This document shows, in pieces, positions 15,716 through 24,231 of a stretch of DNA of 46,032 bases (position 1 is its first letter; each line of letters opens with the position of its first letter). The stretch covers positions 1 to 46,032 of the forward strand of contig CAMJML010000027.1 in NCBI GenBank assembly GCA_946407015.1. Reading direction: 5' to 3'. This stretch comes from an uncultured Selenomonadales bacterium. Its GTDB lineage: Bacteria > Bacillota > Negativicutes > DSM-1736 > Dendrosporobacteraceae. The translations under genes were made by a program, and so were the position numbers. Below the pieces are notes generated by a model. The model had not been told where the DNA came from, searched no databases, and saw nothing but the letters and a program-made list of their open reading frames with translations.

Positions 15716-16774
15716 ATGAGCTTATTACAAACTACTTTATCAAGGATCACTCCGTTACATTCGGCTATTATGTCAAAAGTGCAAAACAATCTTGACAGTT
15801 TAACGAAACCAGTAAGCAGCCTTGGCAGGCTGGAAAAAATGGTATTGCAATATACAGGCATTACTGGTCAGGCTAAGCCCCATATCCCACAAAGCTGCAT
15901 GGTGATTACGTCGGCAGATCATGGTGTAGCCAAGCATGCTATTAGTGCCTACCCGATAGAAACAACCATTCACATGACAGCCAACTATTTAGTATCCAAA
16001 GGAGCAAGTGCTAATGCATTTGCTAATTTTTGCGGCTCGGATATGGTTGTGGTCGATATGGGAGTCGCCGGAGATTTATCGGCAGTACCAGGGTTATGGC
16101 ATCGCAAGATTGCCTATGGAACTCAGGATTTTACTGAAGGACCGGCGATGACTCGCGAACAAGCCCTTCGAGCTATTGAGACAGGTATTGAAATTGTTAA
16201 TGAAAAGGTAAAACAGGGTTATAACTGCTTTAGTCTCGGTGAAATGGGAATTGGGAATACGACTGCCAGTGCGGCGATTGTTGCTGCATTTACCGGTTTG
16301 AGTCCAGAACAAGTTACCGGTCGCGGAACAGGAATATCCGATAGTCGTATGAAGGTTAAAATTGAGGCGGTTCGCAAGGCGCTTGCTGTCAATCAGCCAA
16401 ATAAAGAAGACGGTATTGATGTGTTGGCAAAAGTGGGCGGCTTTGAGATAGGCGCGTTGGCTGGCGTTGTTTTAGGAGCGGCGGCTAATCGGTGTGCTGT
16501 TGTTATTGATGGGCTGAATACCACTGCTGCCGCCTTAATAGCGCATGCCATTGAGCCGGTTACGAGGGAATATATGTTTGCTTCACATTTATCAGGAGAA
16601 CCTGCTCACATTATTGCATTAAATCATTTACATTTACAGGCTTGCTTAGATATGGGAGTGCGCTTGGGAGAAGCCATTGGAGCCTCGATGGTTGTCGATA
16701 TGTTAAGTGTTTCAATCAAAATGCTAAATCAGATGGCAACATTTGAAAATGCAGGGGTTTCTAAGCAACTGTAG
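15716..16774 (+). CDS. cobT: CobT-like phosphoribosyltransferase, divergent partner of a tandem pair (ArsAB-like)
   Basis: A 352-residue member of the nicotinate-nucleotide:dimethylbenzimidazole phosphoribosyltransferase family, which activates the lower base of cobamides as an alpha-riboside phosphate. GEMGIGNTTAS and SADHGVA motifs are kept. Compared with canonical CobT and the next gene, other sites are altered: GEGTGAA is GEAIGAS near the catalytic Glu, AEGISAYPQEVT is AKHAISAYPIETT, and the GGAAIN loop reads KGASANAF. Tandem CobT homologues form the heterodimer ArsAB in Sporomusa ovata, which uses phenol and p-cresol; this gene would be one subunit. It is the first gene after the cobalamin riboswitch, with GGAGGATG before the ATG. 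Confidence 0.9.
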   Translation: MSLLQTTLSRITPLHSAIMSKVQNNLDSLTKPVSSLGRLEKMVLQYTGITGQAKPHIPQSCMVITSADHGVAKHAISAYPIETTIHMTANYLVSKGASANAFANFCGSDMVVVDMGVAGDLSAVPGLWHRKIAYGTQDFTEGPAMTREQALRAIETGIEIVNEKVKQGYNCFSLGEMGIGNTTASAAIVAAFTGLSPEQVTGRGTGISDSRMKVKIEAVRKALAVNQPNKEDGIDVLAKVGGFEIGALAGVVLGAAANRCAVVIDGLNTTAAALIAHAIEPVTREYMFASHLSGEPAHIIALNHLHLQACLDMGVRLGEAIGASMVVDMLSVSIKMLNQMATFENAGVSKQL

Positions 16775-16801
16775 TGTACTTGCAAAATAGGAGGCATGGA
16801 A

Positions 16802-17893
16802 ATGTTAGATGATATTATCATGAAGATTAGGCCACTGGACGAGCAGGCGATGGAAAAATGCCAGCTGCGCCTTGATAATTTGACAAAACCCTTGAACAGT
16901 CTGTATTCTTTTGAATATTTAGCGCGTAAAATGGCTGGCATCACTGGAAATTCACGGCCGCGAAATCTCAAGAAAAGCATTGTTCTCATGGCCGGTGATC
17001 ACGGTGTGGTTGCTGAAGGGATAAGTGCTTATCCTCAGGAAGTTACGGCACAGATGGTGATGAACTTCTGTCAGGGGGGGGCGGCAATCAATGTGTTTGC
17101 TCAACATGTTGATGCTGAACTAGTGTTGGTTGATATAGGGGTAGCAGCGGATTTACCGGATACCTTACAAATTTATCATAAGAAGATTGCATATGGCACA
17201 AATAATATTGCGAAAGGTCCTGCGATGACCCGTGCGCAAGCCCTCAAAGCCATTGAAACCGGCATAGAGATCGCTCGTACTGAGGTTGACAAAGGGGCTC
17301 GGATTATAGGACTCGGAGAGATGGGGATTGCTAATACGACTGCCAGTACGGCTATTATTGCCTGTTATTCTGGTGAAAATGTTGAAAAGTTGGCCGGTTT
17401 TGGAACAGGTATTTCGGAAGATGTTTGGAAAACTAAAGTTCAGGTGATTGAAACTGCTATCGGTATTAATTCACCAGACACGACCGATCCATTGGATGTA
17501 TTAAGCAAAATTGGTGGTTTTGAGATTGCCGGTCTAGTTGGTGTTATTTTAGGGGCAGCTGCAGGCGGAGCTGTTGTGGTTTTAGATGGTGTTATTACTG
17601 CCGCCGCTGCGCTCTTAGCTGTTAAGTTTGCTCCACAAGTGCATGACTATCTGGTCGGATCTCATTATTCTGTTGAACCAGCTCACAAAGTGGCACTGGA
17701 TTTGCTTGAAATCCCTGCTTATTTGCACTTGGATATGCGTTTAGGAGAAGGTACTGGAGCAGCTTTGGGAATGTCTCTTTTAAAAGCGTCGTTACATGTA
17801 CTTCATGATATGAAAACTTTTGGTGAGGCGGAAGTGGCTGTGGCCCAGGATGGACCGGGAGCTCTCAAACAAAGTAAGGATATAAAGGATTGA
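16802..17893 (+). CDS. cobT: CobT-like phosphoribosyltransferase, canonical-motif member of the pair (ArsAB-like)
   Basis: A 363-residue CobT family enzyme with all the usual motifs: AGDHGVVAEGISAYPQEVT, GGAAINVFA, GEMGIANTTAS, GGFEIAGLVG and MRLGEGTGAALG, including the Glu that acts as general base in CobT. It lies 27 bases after its paralogue. GGAGG at 16790-16794 supports ATG 16802 rather than 16796. By analogy with ArsAB the pair may form a heterodimer that attaches phenolic bases (O-glycosidic link) as well as benzimidazoles; ordinary homodimeric CobT function is the alternative. A terminator follows. Confidence 0.92.
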   Translation: MLDDIIMKIRPLDEQAMEKCQLRLDNLTKPLNSLYSFEYLARKMAGITGNSRPRNLKKSIVLMAGDHGVVAEGISAYPQEVTAQMVMNFCQGGAAINVFAQHVDAELVLVDIGVAADLPDTLQIYHKKIAYGTNNIAKGPAMTRAQALKAIETGIEIARTEVDKGARIIGLGEMGIANTTASTAIIACYSGENVEKLAGFGTGISEDVWKTKVQVIETAIGINSPDTTDPLDVLSKIGGFEIAGLVGVILGAAAGGAVVVLDGVITAAAALLAVKFAPQVHDYLVGSHYSVEPAHKVALDLLEIPAYLHLDMRLGEGTGAALGMSLLKASLHVLHDMKTFGEAEVAVAQDGPGALKQSKDIKD

Positions 17894-17900
17894 AGATACG

Positions 17901-17931
17901 GGTTGGCGTATGACGCTAACCTTATTTTTTT
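17901..17931 (+). terminator. terminator of the cobT pair
   Basis: GGTTGGCGT/ACGCTAACC stem with a three-base loop and a T-rich tail, eight bases after the stop codon. Confidence 0.85.
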
Positions 17932-18013
17932 GCAATGGCCAAAATCTTCATAAAATCTTCACAAAATTATTGTATAGTAACTTTGATGAAACAAAAGAAA
18001 GGATTGATGTTTT

Positions 18014-18415
18014 ATGAAGAAAAGAATTACTGCATTGATGCTCGGCGGCTTAGTTGCGTTATCAGCGTTTAGCTATAGTGCTTATGCAGCTGAGAAGAAA
18101 CCGGAAGTGAAATCGGCTATGCATGCCGGTATGATGAACGGCATGGCTGCTGACGGAAAAGATATGGAGACGATGATGCAAGATCCTGAAATGCAAAAGA
18201 AATGCATCGACATGATGAAGTCTCCAGAAATGCAGGCGGCCATGAGCTCGATGCTGAAAACTCCAGAAATGCAAGGCATTATGAAGCAAATGATGCAAAA
18301 TGATGGAGAGCTTCATACAGTTATGCAGGACTTGGTAAATTCTATTGATATGAATGAACACAGTTCGATGCAACCCCCAGCTAATTCGATGAATCACAGT
18401 GCCCATCATCAGTAA
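18014..18415 (+). CDS. secreted Met-rich protein with 13-residue repeats
   Basis: A 133-residue exported protein. Signal peptide about 1-25 (SAYAA). The mature part is exceptionally Met-rich (about 23 Met in all) and contains three tandem 13-residue units starting PEMQ (residues 58-70, 71-83, 84-96) of the form PEMQxxMxxM(M/L)K. The C-terminus adds His (EHSS, NHSAHHQ). Met/His-rich secreted proteins often bind copper or silver ions, and the PEMQ units also recall STI1-like helical repeats; both are inference. AAAGGA precedes the ATG at a good distance. There is no copper transporter gene nearby. Confidence 0.75.
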   Translation: MKKRITALMLGGLVALSAFSYSAYAAEKKPEVKSAMHAGMMNGMAADGKDMETMMQDPEMQKKCIDMMKSPEMQAAMSSMLKTPEMQGIMKQMMQNDGELHTVMQDLVNSIDMNEHSSMQPPANSMNHSAHHQ

Positions 18416-18420
18416 CAAAA

Positions 18421-18455
18421 ATGCCCGTCTTACAAATATCTTGCAAGACGGGCAT
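18421..18455. terminator. hairpin between convergent-type signals
   Basis: ATGCCCGTCTT/AAGACGGGCAT stem. On the + strand only a weak T-rich stretch follows; on the - strand five T residues follow directly. Confidence 0.55.
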
Positions 18456-18542
18456 CACCTTTATTATGTGGTGACAATATGTCTTCTAAAAGCATAGTAT
18501 AGAGTAGCCTACCAATATTTACTTACCAAAGGAGGAAGAACT

Positions 18543-18653
18543 ATGGGGTTTGGCGGCTTTGGCGGTCGTGACAATAATTCTGTTTGTATCATTATTGTCA
18601 TTATTATCTTACTATGCTTCTTCTCTGACGAGGATTGCTCCGGTACTTGTTAA
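18543..18653 (+). CDS. tiny Gly-rich membrane peptide
   Basis: A 36-residue frame behind an ideal ribosome site (AAAGGAGG, about ten bases before the ATG). It starts MGFGGFGGRDNNS, has a run of Ile/Val/Leu (VCIIIVIIILLCFF) forming one membrane helix, and ends DEDCSGTC. The layout resembles the YjcZ/sporulation-associated small Gly-rich membrane peptides of Firmicutes. A terminator follows immediately. Confidence 0.7.
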   Translation: MGFGGFGGRDNNSVCIIIVIIILLCFFSDEDCSGTC

Positions 18654-18667
18654 AATAATATCAAATG

Positions 18668-18695
18668 AAAGCTGCTACTTGTGTAGTAGCTTTTT
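18668..18695 (+). terminator. intrinsic terminator
   Basis: AAAGCTGCTAC/GTAGTAGCTTT stem (one wobble pair), TTGT loop, T run. Confidence 0.88.
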
Positions 18696-18878
18696 GCATG
18701 ATAAAGAGGAATGAGAATGTCAATACGAGCATGATTGAGCAATATAGTTAAATAACTGGCTATTAAATTAGGATTGCACTTACAGGAAAACAATCTTTCT
18801 ATACGGAATTTATAAAAACATTATGTAATCATTAAGCCAATCAACGATATGAGCAAGGCTAAGCAAGGAGGACGGGTA

Positions 18879-19694
18879 GTGAAAGCCTATGACAAAATTC
18901 ATCAATTATATCATTTAATTGAAACCGGGACAGCGGCCGATTTGCCAGGGCCTTACAAAGTCGGTGTGGATCTTGGAACTGCCGATGTGGTATTGGTGGT
19001 CACCGATCATGAGGGAAATCCGGTTGCTGGCAGCATGCGCTGGGCTTCTGTGGTAAAAGACGGACTGGTAGTGGATTTTCGGGGAGCTACAGTAATTGTT
19101 GAAGAACTCAAAAGTGAGGTAGAACGAATTATAGGCGTTGAATTAGATAGGGGGGCAACCGCTATTCCTCCCGGCACGGTAGGGCGGAATGCACTAGCGT
19201 GCAGTCACGTTATTGCAGGAGCCGGATTAGATCCTGTCTGCCAAGTTGACGAGCCGGTGGCGGCAGCAAAAGCACTGAATATTACGCATGGTATTGTTGT
19301 GGATATTGGTGGCGGTACTACTGGTATTGCGGTTCTAAAAAACGGCGAGTTAGTGTTTACGGCTGATGAACCGACTGGTGGCACACACGTTTCTTTGGTG
19401 TTGGCTGGTGCTTATCGGATTTCGTTCGAAGAAGCTGAAGCGTTGAAAAAAGATCCGCAAAATCATCGCAAAATCATGCCTGTCATCTTGCCTGTTATTG
19501 AAAAGATGGCCACCATCGTAAAAAATATGTTAGCCGGGTGTGAGGAATTTGATGAATATCCAGTATATGTCGTAGGCGGCACAGCCTATCTGACTGGCTT
19601 TGGTGCCGAATTCGGCAAGGCCTTTGGCCGGGAAGTCTATGTTCCCCCCCATCCATTACTGGTAACGCCTCTAGGTATTGCAATGTTTGGTTAG
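18879..19694 (+). CDS. eutJ: EutJ-like actin-fold ATPase, outside any eut operon
   Basis: A 271-residue protein of the EutJ family (Hsp70/actin ATPase fold). Phosphate 1 loop GVDLGTADVVLVV, phosphate 2 loop VVDIGGGTTGIAVL and adenosine motif VVGGTAYLTGF are intact. EutJ is normally encoded among ethanolamine or related microcompartment genes and is thought to be a chaperone, perhaps for B12-dependent enzymes. Here no shell protein, eutABC or pdu gene is near; the CobT pair is the only cobamide link. GTG 18879 is taken as start because AAGGAGG (18865-18871) lies after the ATG at 18849. Confidence 0.88.
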   Translation: MKAYDKIHQLYHLIETGTAADLPGPYKVGVDLGTADVVLVVTDHEGNPVAGSMRWASVVKDGLVVDFRGATVIVEELKSEVERIIGVELDRGATAIPPGTVGRNALACSHVIAGAGLDPVCQVDEPVAAAKALNITHGIVVDIGGGTTGIAVLKNGELVFTADEPTGGTHVSLVLAGAYRISFEEAEALKKDPQNHRKIMPVILPVIEKMATIVKNMLAGCEEFDEYPVYVVGGTAYLTGFGAEFGKAFGREVYVPPHPLLVTPLGIAMFG

Positions 19695-19872
19695 GCGTTT
19701 TTACAGCATGGCGTCATTGATAGACGGCAGTATGCTGATTTTTATCAATCGTCGCAGTTGGGGACCGTTGTTAATCATTCATAGCCCACAGGGACTGACC
19801 TGATTATGCTTTAGCAAAAATAAAACAAGTGTATTATAATGATTTATTGAATTTTATAAAGGAAAACAATCC

Positions 19873-20238
19873 TTGCTGGAGAATAATATCTCAAAAACTG
19901 TAGGGGAGATCAGGGTGTATTCTTTTGCTTTACTTACTGATGAAAAAATTTTAAAAAAAGATCTGGCGAACTTATATTGTGATGGGGAAGCTTTTAACGG
20001 AGCATTTTACTTGACCAGTGAACGAATTGTCTTTGTTGGTTATTTGCTAGATATCCGTCACAAGTATATTGAGGAAGTTCCTCTTTCCCATATCAGGGAG
20101 CTACGACAGGAAAAAGCATTTTTTCTTATTCCCAACGTATTGATTGTGACAACTATCCAAAACAGGATTTTAAAGATTGTAGTAACTCGGCGCAGTGAAT
20201 GGTATCAGCAAATTCAGGAACAAATAGATAACCAATAA
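19873..20238 (+). CDS. GRAM/PH-like domain protein
   Basis: A 121-residue protein. Residues about 35-115 look like a GRAM/bacterial PH domain: FNGAFYLTSERIVFVGY, then VPLSHIRELRQEK, VLIVTT and a C-terminal helix SEWYQQIQEQID. Such domains bind lipid or protein partners; function unknown. The start TTG 19873 is preceded by AAAGGAAAA; a TATAAT box lies near 19836. It is followed by a terminator. Confidence 0.65.
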   Translation: MLENNISKTVGEIRVYSFALLTDEKILKKDLANLYCDGEAFNGAFYLTSERIVFVGYLLDIRHKYIEEVPLSHIRELRQEKAFFLIPNVLIVTTIQNRILKIVVTRRSEWYQQIQEQIDNQ

Positions 20239-20242
20239 ATAT

Positions 20243-20274
20243 AAAAAAGCAATCCTTCAAGGATTGCTTTTTTA
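20243..20274 (+). terminator. intrinsic terminator
   Basis: AAAAAAGCAATCC/GGATTGCTTTTTT stem with a five-base loop. Confidence 0.9.
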
Positions 20275-20338
20275 TATTTATTGGTTTGTATGCAATGTAA
20301 GGACTAAACATATAATAAATAAGAAGGGAGTGAGGCTG

Positions 20339-21241
20339 ATGAAACTACTTTCCGTTGGTTTAAGCGATACAACAGATGAAATCCGGTCAAAATTACAATT
20401 GGACTGCATCAAATTGACCCAGGAAGGTTTCAGGGTTGCCATTGATGAGACCATCAAAGGAACATACACTTTTCTAGGGTGCAATGTTATAGAAGGTGAA
20501 CTATCATTTCGCAATTATGAGCGTATTAAAAATCTATTAAAAAATTTTGTCGCTTCTATTTTAGCCGAGATGATCGTTACACATGAAGAGAAAAAAATCA
20601 TCAAACGGATCGTTGATCATAATTATTACTATTTTAGTCATGGGGAGCGGGAGGCGATTTATAACAATGCGCTGAAATTGTTGGACAGTACAAATCTTCT
20701 GGAACCCTCTTTTAGCTATTCAAATCGCAGGCAGGATATCTCGCATAAGATATTGGAATATCTTGATACCCATCATGAGCTTGTAGTGGAGGGATTTATC
20801 AATTTCCGCTTAAAAGAATATCGTGATAAATTGACCGACTTTGTTGATAAATCAGTGGACGATTTTATGATGGAAGTCGAATACAAGGAATTTATTAGTG
20901 TCCTTCGTTATTTTGTCGACGCGCAGGAAAGCCGGATTGAAGAAGTTCATGTGATTGTGGATAAAGGGGGCACGTACCGGGTATTGGATTCACAGGGAAA
21001 AGCGGTAGCCAGTCAATATTTAGAACATTTTGCTTCTCAGTGCAGCGAGGAAATCAATTATGAAGATTTATTGATTACGGCATTAATTACAATTGCCCCG
21101 TATAATATTATTCTGCATAATACACAGGCAAATCCGGCAAATGGAACTGCCAGTATTACTGAAACGATTAAAAACGTATTTGAAGGGCGGGTCATTGTCT
21201 GCAGCGGGTGTGAATTTTGTTTAGCCAGTTTGCAATCTTGA
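20339..21241 (+). CDS. ytxC: YtxC-like sporulation protein
   Basis: A 300-residue protein that I recognise as the YtxC family, whose gene lies just before thrS in many spore formers. It is mostly helical, with the family's FINFRLKEYRDKL and C-terminal ITALITIAPYNIILHN and FEGRVIVCSGCEFC blocks. The molecular function is unknown; the family is linked to sporulation by distribution. ATG 20339 is chosen because AAGGGAGTGAGG sits just before it; the open frame upstream overlaps the preceding terminator. The -35 box of the next promoter overlaps its stop codon. Confidence 0.85.
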   Translation: MKLLSVGLSDTTDEIRSKLQLDCIKLTQEGFRVAIDETIKGTYTFLGCNVIEGELSFRNYERIKNLLKNFVASILAEMIVTHEEKKIIKRIVDHNYYYFSHGEREAIYNNALKLLDSTNLLEPSFSYSNRRQDISHKILEYLDTHHELVVEGFINFRLKEYRDKLTDFVDKSVDDFMMEVEYKEFISVLRYFVDAQESRIEEVHVIVDKGGTYRVLDSQGKAVASQYLEHFASQCSEEINYEDLLITALITIAPYNIILHNTQANPANGTASITETIKNVFEGRVIVCSGCEFCLASLQS

Positions 21242-21266
21242 CAGCTGTTTCAGAGGATTATATAAT
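21238..21266 (+). promoter_or_regulatory. consensus promoter of the thrS T-box transcript
   Basis: TTGACA (21238-21243) and TATAAT (21261-21266) are both perfect with the ideal 17-base gap; the -35 overlaps the ytxC stop codon. Confidence 0.85.
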
Positions 21267-21274
21267 AATTAAAA

Positions 21275-21519
21275 CTGGATATCATAACAGTTATGCAAAG
21301 GACAAGATAATGGATTGAGGCGTTTTCAGAGAGAAATGTCAAGGCTGCAAGCATTTCAGCGAACCCATCTATTATTACCACCTTTAAACTGCTGGGCTGA
21401 ATAGCAGTAAGCTTAGCCGGAGCCAACTCCGTTATCAAAGTCAAGATGGGCTTTTTAGCCAATCAGGGTGGAATCGCGGGTAGTACTCTCGTCCCTAGTT
21501 AAGGGATGAGAGTTTTTTA
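21275..21519 (+). promoter_or_regulatory. T-box leader of thrS (threonine tRNA-sensing)
   Basis: The T-box core AATCAGGGTGGAATCGCGG lies at 21461-21479 and is followed by a terminator (ACTCTCGTCCCT 21485-21496 with AGGGATGAGAGT 21502-21513, then T residues). Stem I occupies about 21290-21385; ACC at 21377-21379 is a reasonable threonine specifier, though I cannot fold it with certainty. Uncharged tRNA-Thr would stabilise the antiterminator and let thrS be read. Confidence 0.9.
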
Positions 21520-21582
21520 TTTTATGCTCATTTTTTATTTTAACTAATCTGGTTTTTTAAATCATTTAGGAGGATGTTATAA

Positions 21583-23499
21583 ATGGAAAGAATTAAGCTT
21601 ACTCTCAAAGACGGCAATATCCGTGAAGTGGATCAGGGCTTAAGTTTGGCAGAATTTGCCCAATCACTGAGCCGCAGCCTGGCTAAGAGTGCATTGGCTG
21701 CGAAAGTTGATGGACAGATGGTGGATCTGAATACTAAATTGGTCAGGGATGCCCAAGTTGAATTTGTTACTTTTGAAAATGACGAAGGAAAAAATGTTTT
21801 GCGGCATAGTGCATCCCATATCCTGGCGCAAGCTGTGAAGCGACTGTATAAAAATGTCAAGATCGCTATTGGTCCTGCGATTGCAAACGGCTTTTATTAT
21901 GATTTTGATACGGAGCAACCTTTTACACCTGAGGACCTAACGAAGATTCAAGCTGAAATGGAAAAAATAATCCAAGCCAACCTGCCGATTGAACGCATGG
22001 AACTGTCTCGTGATGCAGCGATTCAATTATTTAATGAATTAGGTGAAAGCTATAAGGTTGAGTTGATTCAGGATCTTCCTGAAGATGTCACCATTTCGCT
22101 CTATAAGCAAGGTGAGTTTACTGATTTGTGTGCCGGCCCTCACGTACCGTCAACCGGGCGGGTTAAGGCTGTCAAAATCCAAAGTCTGGCTGGTGCGTAT
22201 TGGCGTGGGGATGAAAAACGCAAGATGCTCCAACGTATCTATGGCACTGCTTTTGAAAAGAAAGCTGAGCTGGATGAATATCTCCATATGCTGGAGGAAG
22301 CTGCCAAGCGTGATCACCGCAAATTAGGACGGGAATTGGATTTGTTTAGTATTCATGATGAAGGTCCAGGATTTCCTTTTTTCCATCCGAACGGAATGAT
22401 TATCCGAAATGAATTGGAAAATTTCTGGCGCAAACTCCATGTTAAGTATGGTTACCAAGAAATTAAGACTCCAATTATTTTGAATCAAAAATTGTGGCAG
22501 CAATCGGGTCACTGGGATCATTACCGTGAAAATATGTATTTTACCAATATTGATGATGAAGGTTATGCAGTAAAGCCCATGAATTGCCCTGGCGGCATGT
22601 TGGTTTATCGTACGCAGCATCATAGTTATCGTGATTTACCACTCCGTACTGCCGAACTTGGTTTAGTGCATCGTCATGAACTTTCAGGTGCGCTGCATGG
22701 ACTTATGAGAGTACGTAGTTTTACCCAGGACGACGCTCATATTTTTATGTTGCCGTCTCAAATTAAGTCTGAAATTAATGGCATTATTGATTTATTTGAT
22801 ACCGTTTATCGGACTTTTGGCCTAAGCTACCATGCAGAGCTGAGCACAAAGCCTGCAAAAGCAATGGGATCGGATGAAGTTTGGGAAACAGCTACAAATG
22901 CTTTGCGCGAAGCACTGGAAGAACGTAAAATGGCCTATAAAATCAATGAAGGTGATGGCGCTTTTTATGGGCCGAAAATTGATTTTCACCTTCGTGACTC
23001 AATTGGCAGAACCTGGCAGTGTGGGACTATCCAGCTCGATATGATGCTTCCGGAAAAATTTGATCTGACTTATGTCGGTGAAGATGGTCTTAAGCATCGG
23101 CCGGTTATGGTACATCGCGTTGTGTATGGCAGTATTGAGCGCTTTATTGGTATTTTAATTGAACATTATGCAGGAGCTTTTCCGGTGTGGCTAGCGCCTG
23201 TCCAGGTTAAGATATTGCCGATTACTGACCGACACAGCGAATATGCTCATCAACTTGCTGCTATGATGCGGGAGCAGGATATCCGGGTGATTGTTGATGA
23301 CCGTAATGAAAAAATCGGCTATAAAATCCGTGAAGGGCAAGTTGAAAAAGCACCTTATATTTTAGTTGTTGGGGATAAAGAGGTTGAGACGAACAGTGTA
23401 GCAGTAAGGAAGCGCGGTCAAGGCGATCTTGGTGCCCAGGACGTATCCGGGTTTATTGCCACTGTTGTGCGTGAAATTATTGAGAAAGTTAATTCATGA
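21583..23499 (+). CDS. thrS: threonine--tRNA ligase
   Basis: A full-length 638-residue class II synthetase that charges tRNA-Thr. Domains in order: TGS (about 1-62), editing domain with HSASHILAQAV and DLCAGPH, catalytic core with the MNCPGGM zinc-site Cys, motif 2 around RTAELGLVHRHELSGALHG and motif 3 HRVVYGSIERFIGILIEH, and the anticodon-binding domain (about 535-638). AGGAGGATG precedes the ATG. It is controlled by the T-box upstream. Confidence 0.98.
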   Translation: MERIKLTLKDGNIREVDQGLSLAEFAQSLSRSLAKSALAAKVDGQMVDLNTKLVRDAQVEFVTFENDEGKNVLRHSASHILAQAVKRLYKNVKIAIGPAIANGFYYDFDTEQPFTPEDLTKIQAEMEKIIQANLPIERMELSRDAAIQLFNELGESYKVELIQDLPEDVTISLYKQGEFTDLCAGPHVPSTGRVKAVKIQSLAGAYWRGDEKRKMLQRIYGTAFEKKAELDEYLHMLEEAAKRDHRKLGRELDLFSIHDEGPGFPFFHPNGMIIRNELENFWRKLHVKYGYQEIKTPIILNQKLWQQSGHWDHYRENMYFTNIDDEGYAVKPMNCPGGMLVYRTQHHSYRDLPLRTAELGLVHRHELSGALHGLMRVRSFTQDDAHIFMLPSQIKSEINGIIDLFDTVYRTFGLSYHAELSTKPAKAMGSDEVWETATNALREALEERKMAYKINEGDGAFYGPKIDFHLRDSIGRTWQCGTIQLDMMLPEKFDLTYVGEDGLKHRPVMVHRVVYGSIERFIGILIEHYAGAFPVWLAPVQVKILPITDRHSEYAHQLAAMMREQDIRVIVDDRNEKIGYKIREGQVEKAPYILVVGDKEVETNSVAVRKRGQGDLGAQDVSGFIATVVREIIEKVNS

Positions 23500-23500
23500 C

Positions 23501-23529
23501 TTGACATTACTGGAATATGGTGCTAATAT
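23501..23529 (+). promoter_or_regulatory. promoter of the infC-rpmI-rplT operon
   Basis: TTGACA (23501-23506) and TAATAT (23524-23529), 17 bases apart, directly after the thrS stop codon. Confidence 0.8.
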
Positions 23530-23535
23530 TACATG

Positions 23536-23668
23536 GTAAGTTTTAATTGTGAAGTAGAAGCCATCCGCTTCTCACCTTTCAGCACTTTGAGTAGCTCGTA
23601 AGGTTGATATTGACCGTAGTGTAGTTACTATTGGTGCGGGTGGCATATGTCCACCCGCTTTTATTATT
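23536..23668 (+). promoter_or_regulatory. ribosomal protein L20-type leader with terminator
   Basis: The segment has the expected GAAGTAGAAGCCATCCGCTTC hairpin region and ends in GCGGGTGG/CCACCCGC (23636-23643 with 23651-23658) plus TTTTATTATTTT. This is the Firmicutes L20 leader arrangement, in which excess L20 binds the RNA and favours termination before infC. Confidence 0.85.
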
Positions 23669-23699
23669 TTATCTCAAAAATTTCAGGAGGTGAGTCTCA

Positions 23700-24218
23700 A
23701 TTAGTAAAGAAACTTTGAAAATTAATGAAGAAATTCGCGCTAGAGAGGTTCGTGTAACAAGTTCAACAGGTGAACAGCTAGGTATTATGACCTTGCGGGA
23801 TGCTTTGCGGCTGGCTGGCGAACAGCAACTGGACCTGGTGGAAGTAGCACCTATGGCTAAGCCGCCGGTTTGCCGGATTATGGACTATGGGAAATTTAAA
23901 TTCGAACAGCAAAAGCGCGATAAAGAGGCGAAGAAAAAACAAAAAGTTGTTACTGTTAAAGAGGTAAAACTTCGTCCTAATATTGAAGATCACGATTTTA
24001 ACGTCAAGCTAAAAAATGCTTTAAGGTTTATCGAAGATGGCGACAAAGTCAAAGTAACTATCATGTTTCGTGGACGAGAGCTTTCTCATCCCGAGCTAGG
24101 TAAACAAGTATTGGTTAAAATGGCAAACGAACTGAAGAATTTAGTCATCATTGAGCGTGAGCCTAAGCTTGAAGGTAAAAATATGATAATGATTCTATCA
24201 CCAAAGCCGCATAACTAA
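23700..24218 (+). CDS. infC: translation initiation factor IF-3
   Basis: A 172-residue IF-3 with N-domain ([25 protein letters not shown]), basic linker rich in Lys and C-domain ([33 protein letters not shown]). It keeps 70S subunits apart and proofreads the start codon. The start is the unusual ATT at 23700, typical of infC: AGGAGGTGA (23685-23693) is correctly placed and gives [11 protein letters not shown]; later TTG choices would cut the N-domain. ATT starts let IF-3 repress its own translation. First gene of infC-rpmI-rplT. Confidence 0.97.
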   Translation: MSKETLKINEEIRAREVRVTSSTGEQLGIMTLRDALRLAGEQQLDLVEVAPMAKPPVCRIMDYGKFKFEQQKRDKEAKKKQKVVTVKEVKLRPNIEDHDFNVKLKNALRFIEDGDKVKVTIMFRGRELSHPELGKQVLVKMANELKNLVIIEREPKLEGKNMIMILSPKPHN

Positions 24219-24231
24219 AGGAGGAACAACA

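Noticed and set aside
15740-17890. Tandem cobT genes as a recent duplication
   Set aside because: The two proteins are too divergent, including at functional motifs; an old paralogous pair fits better.
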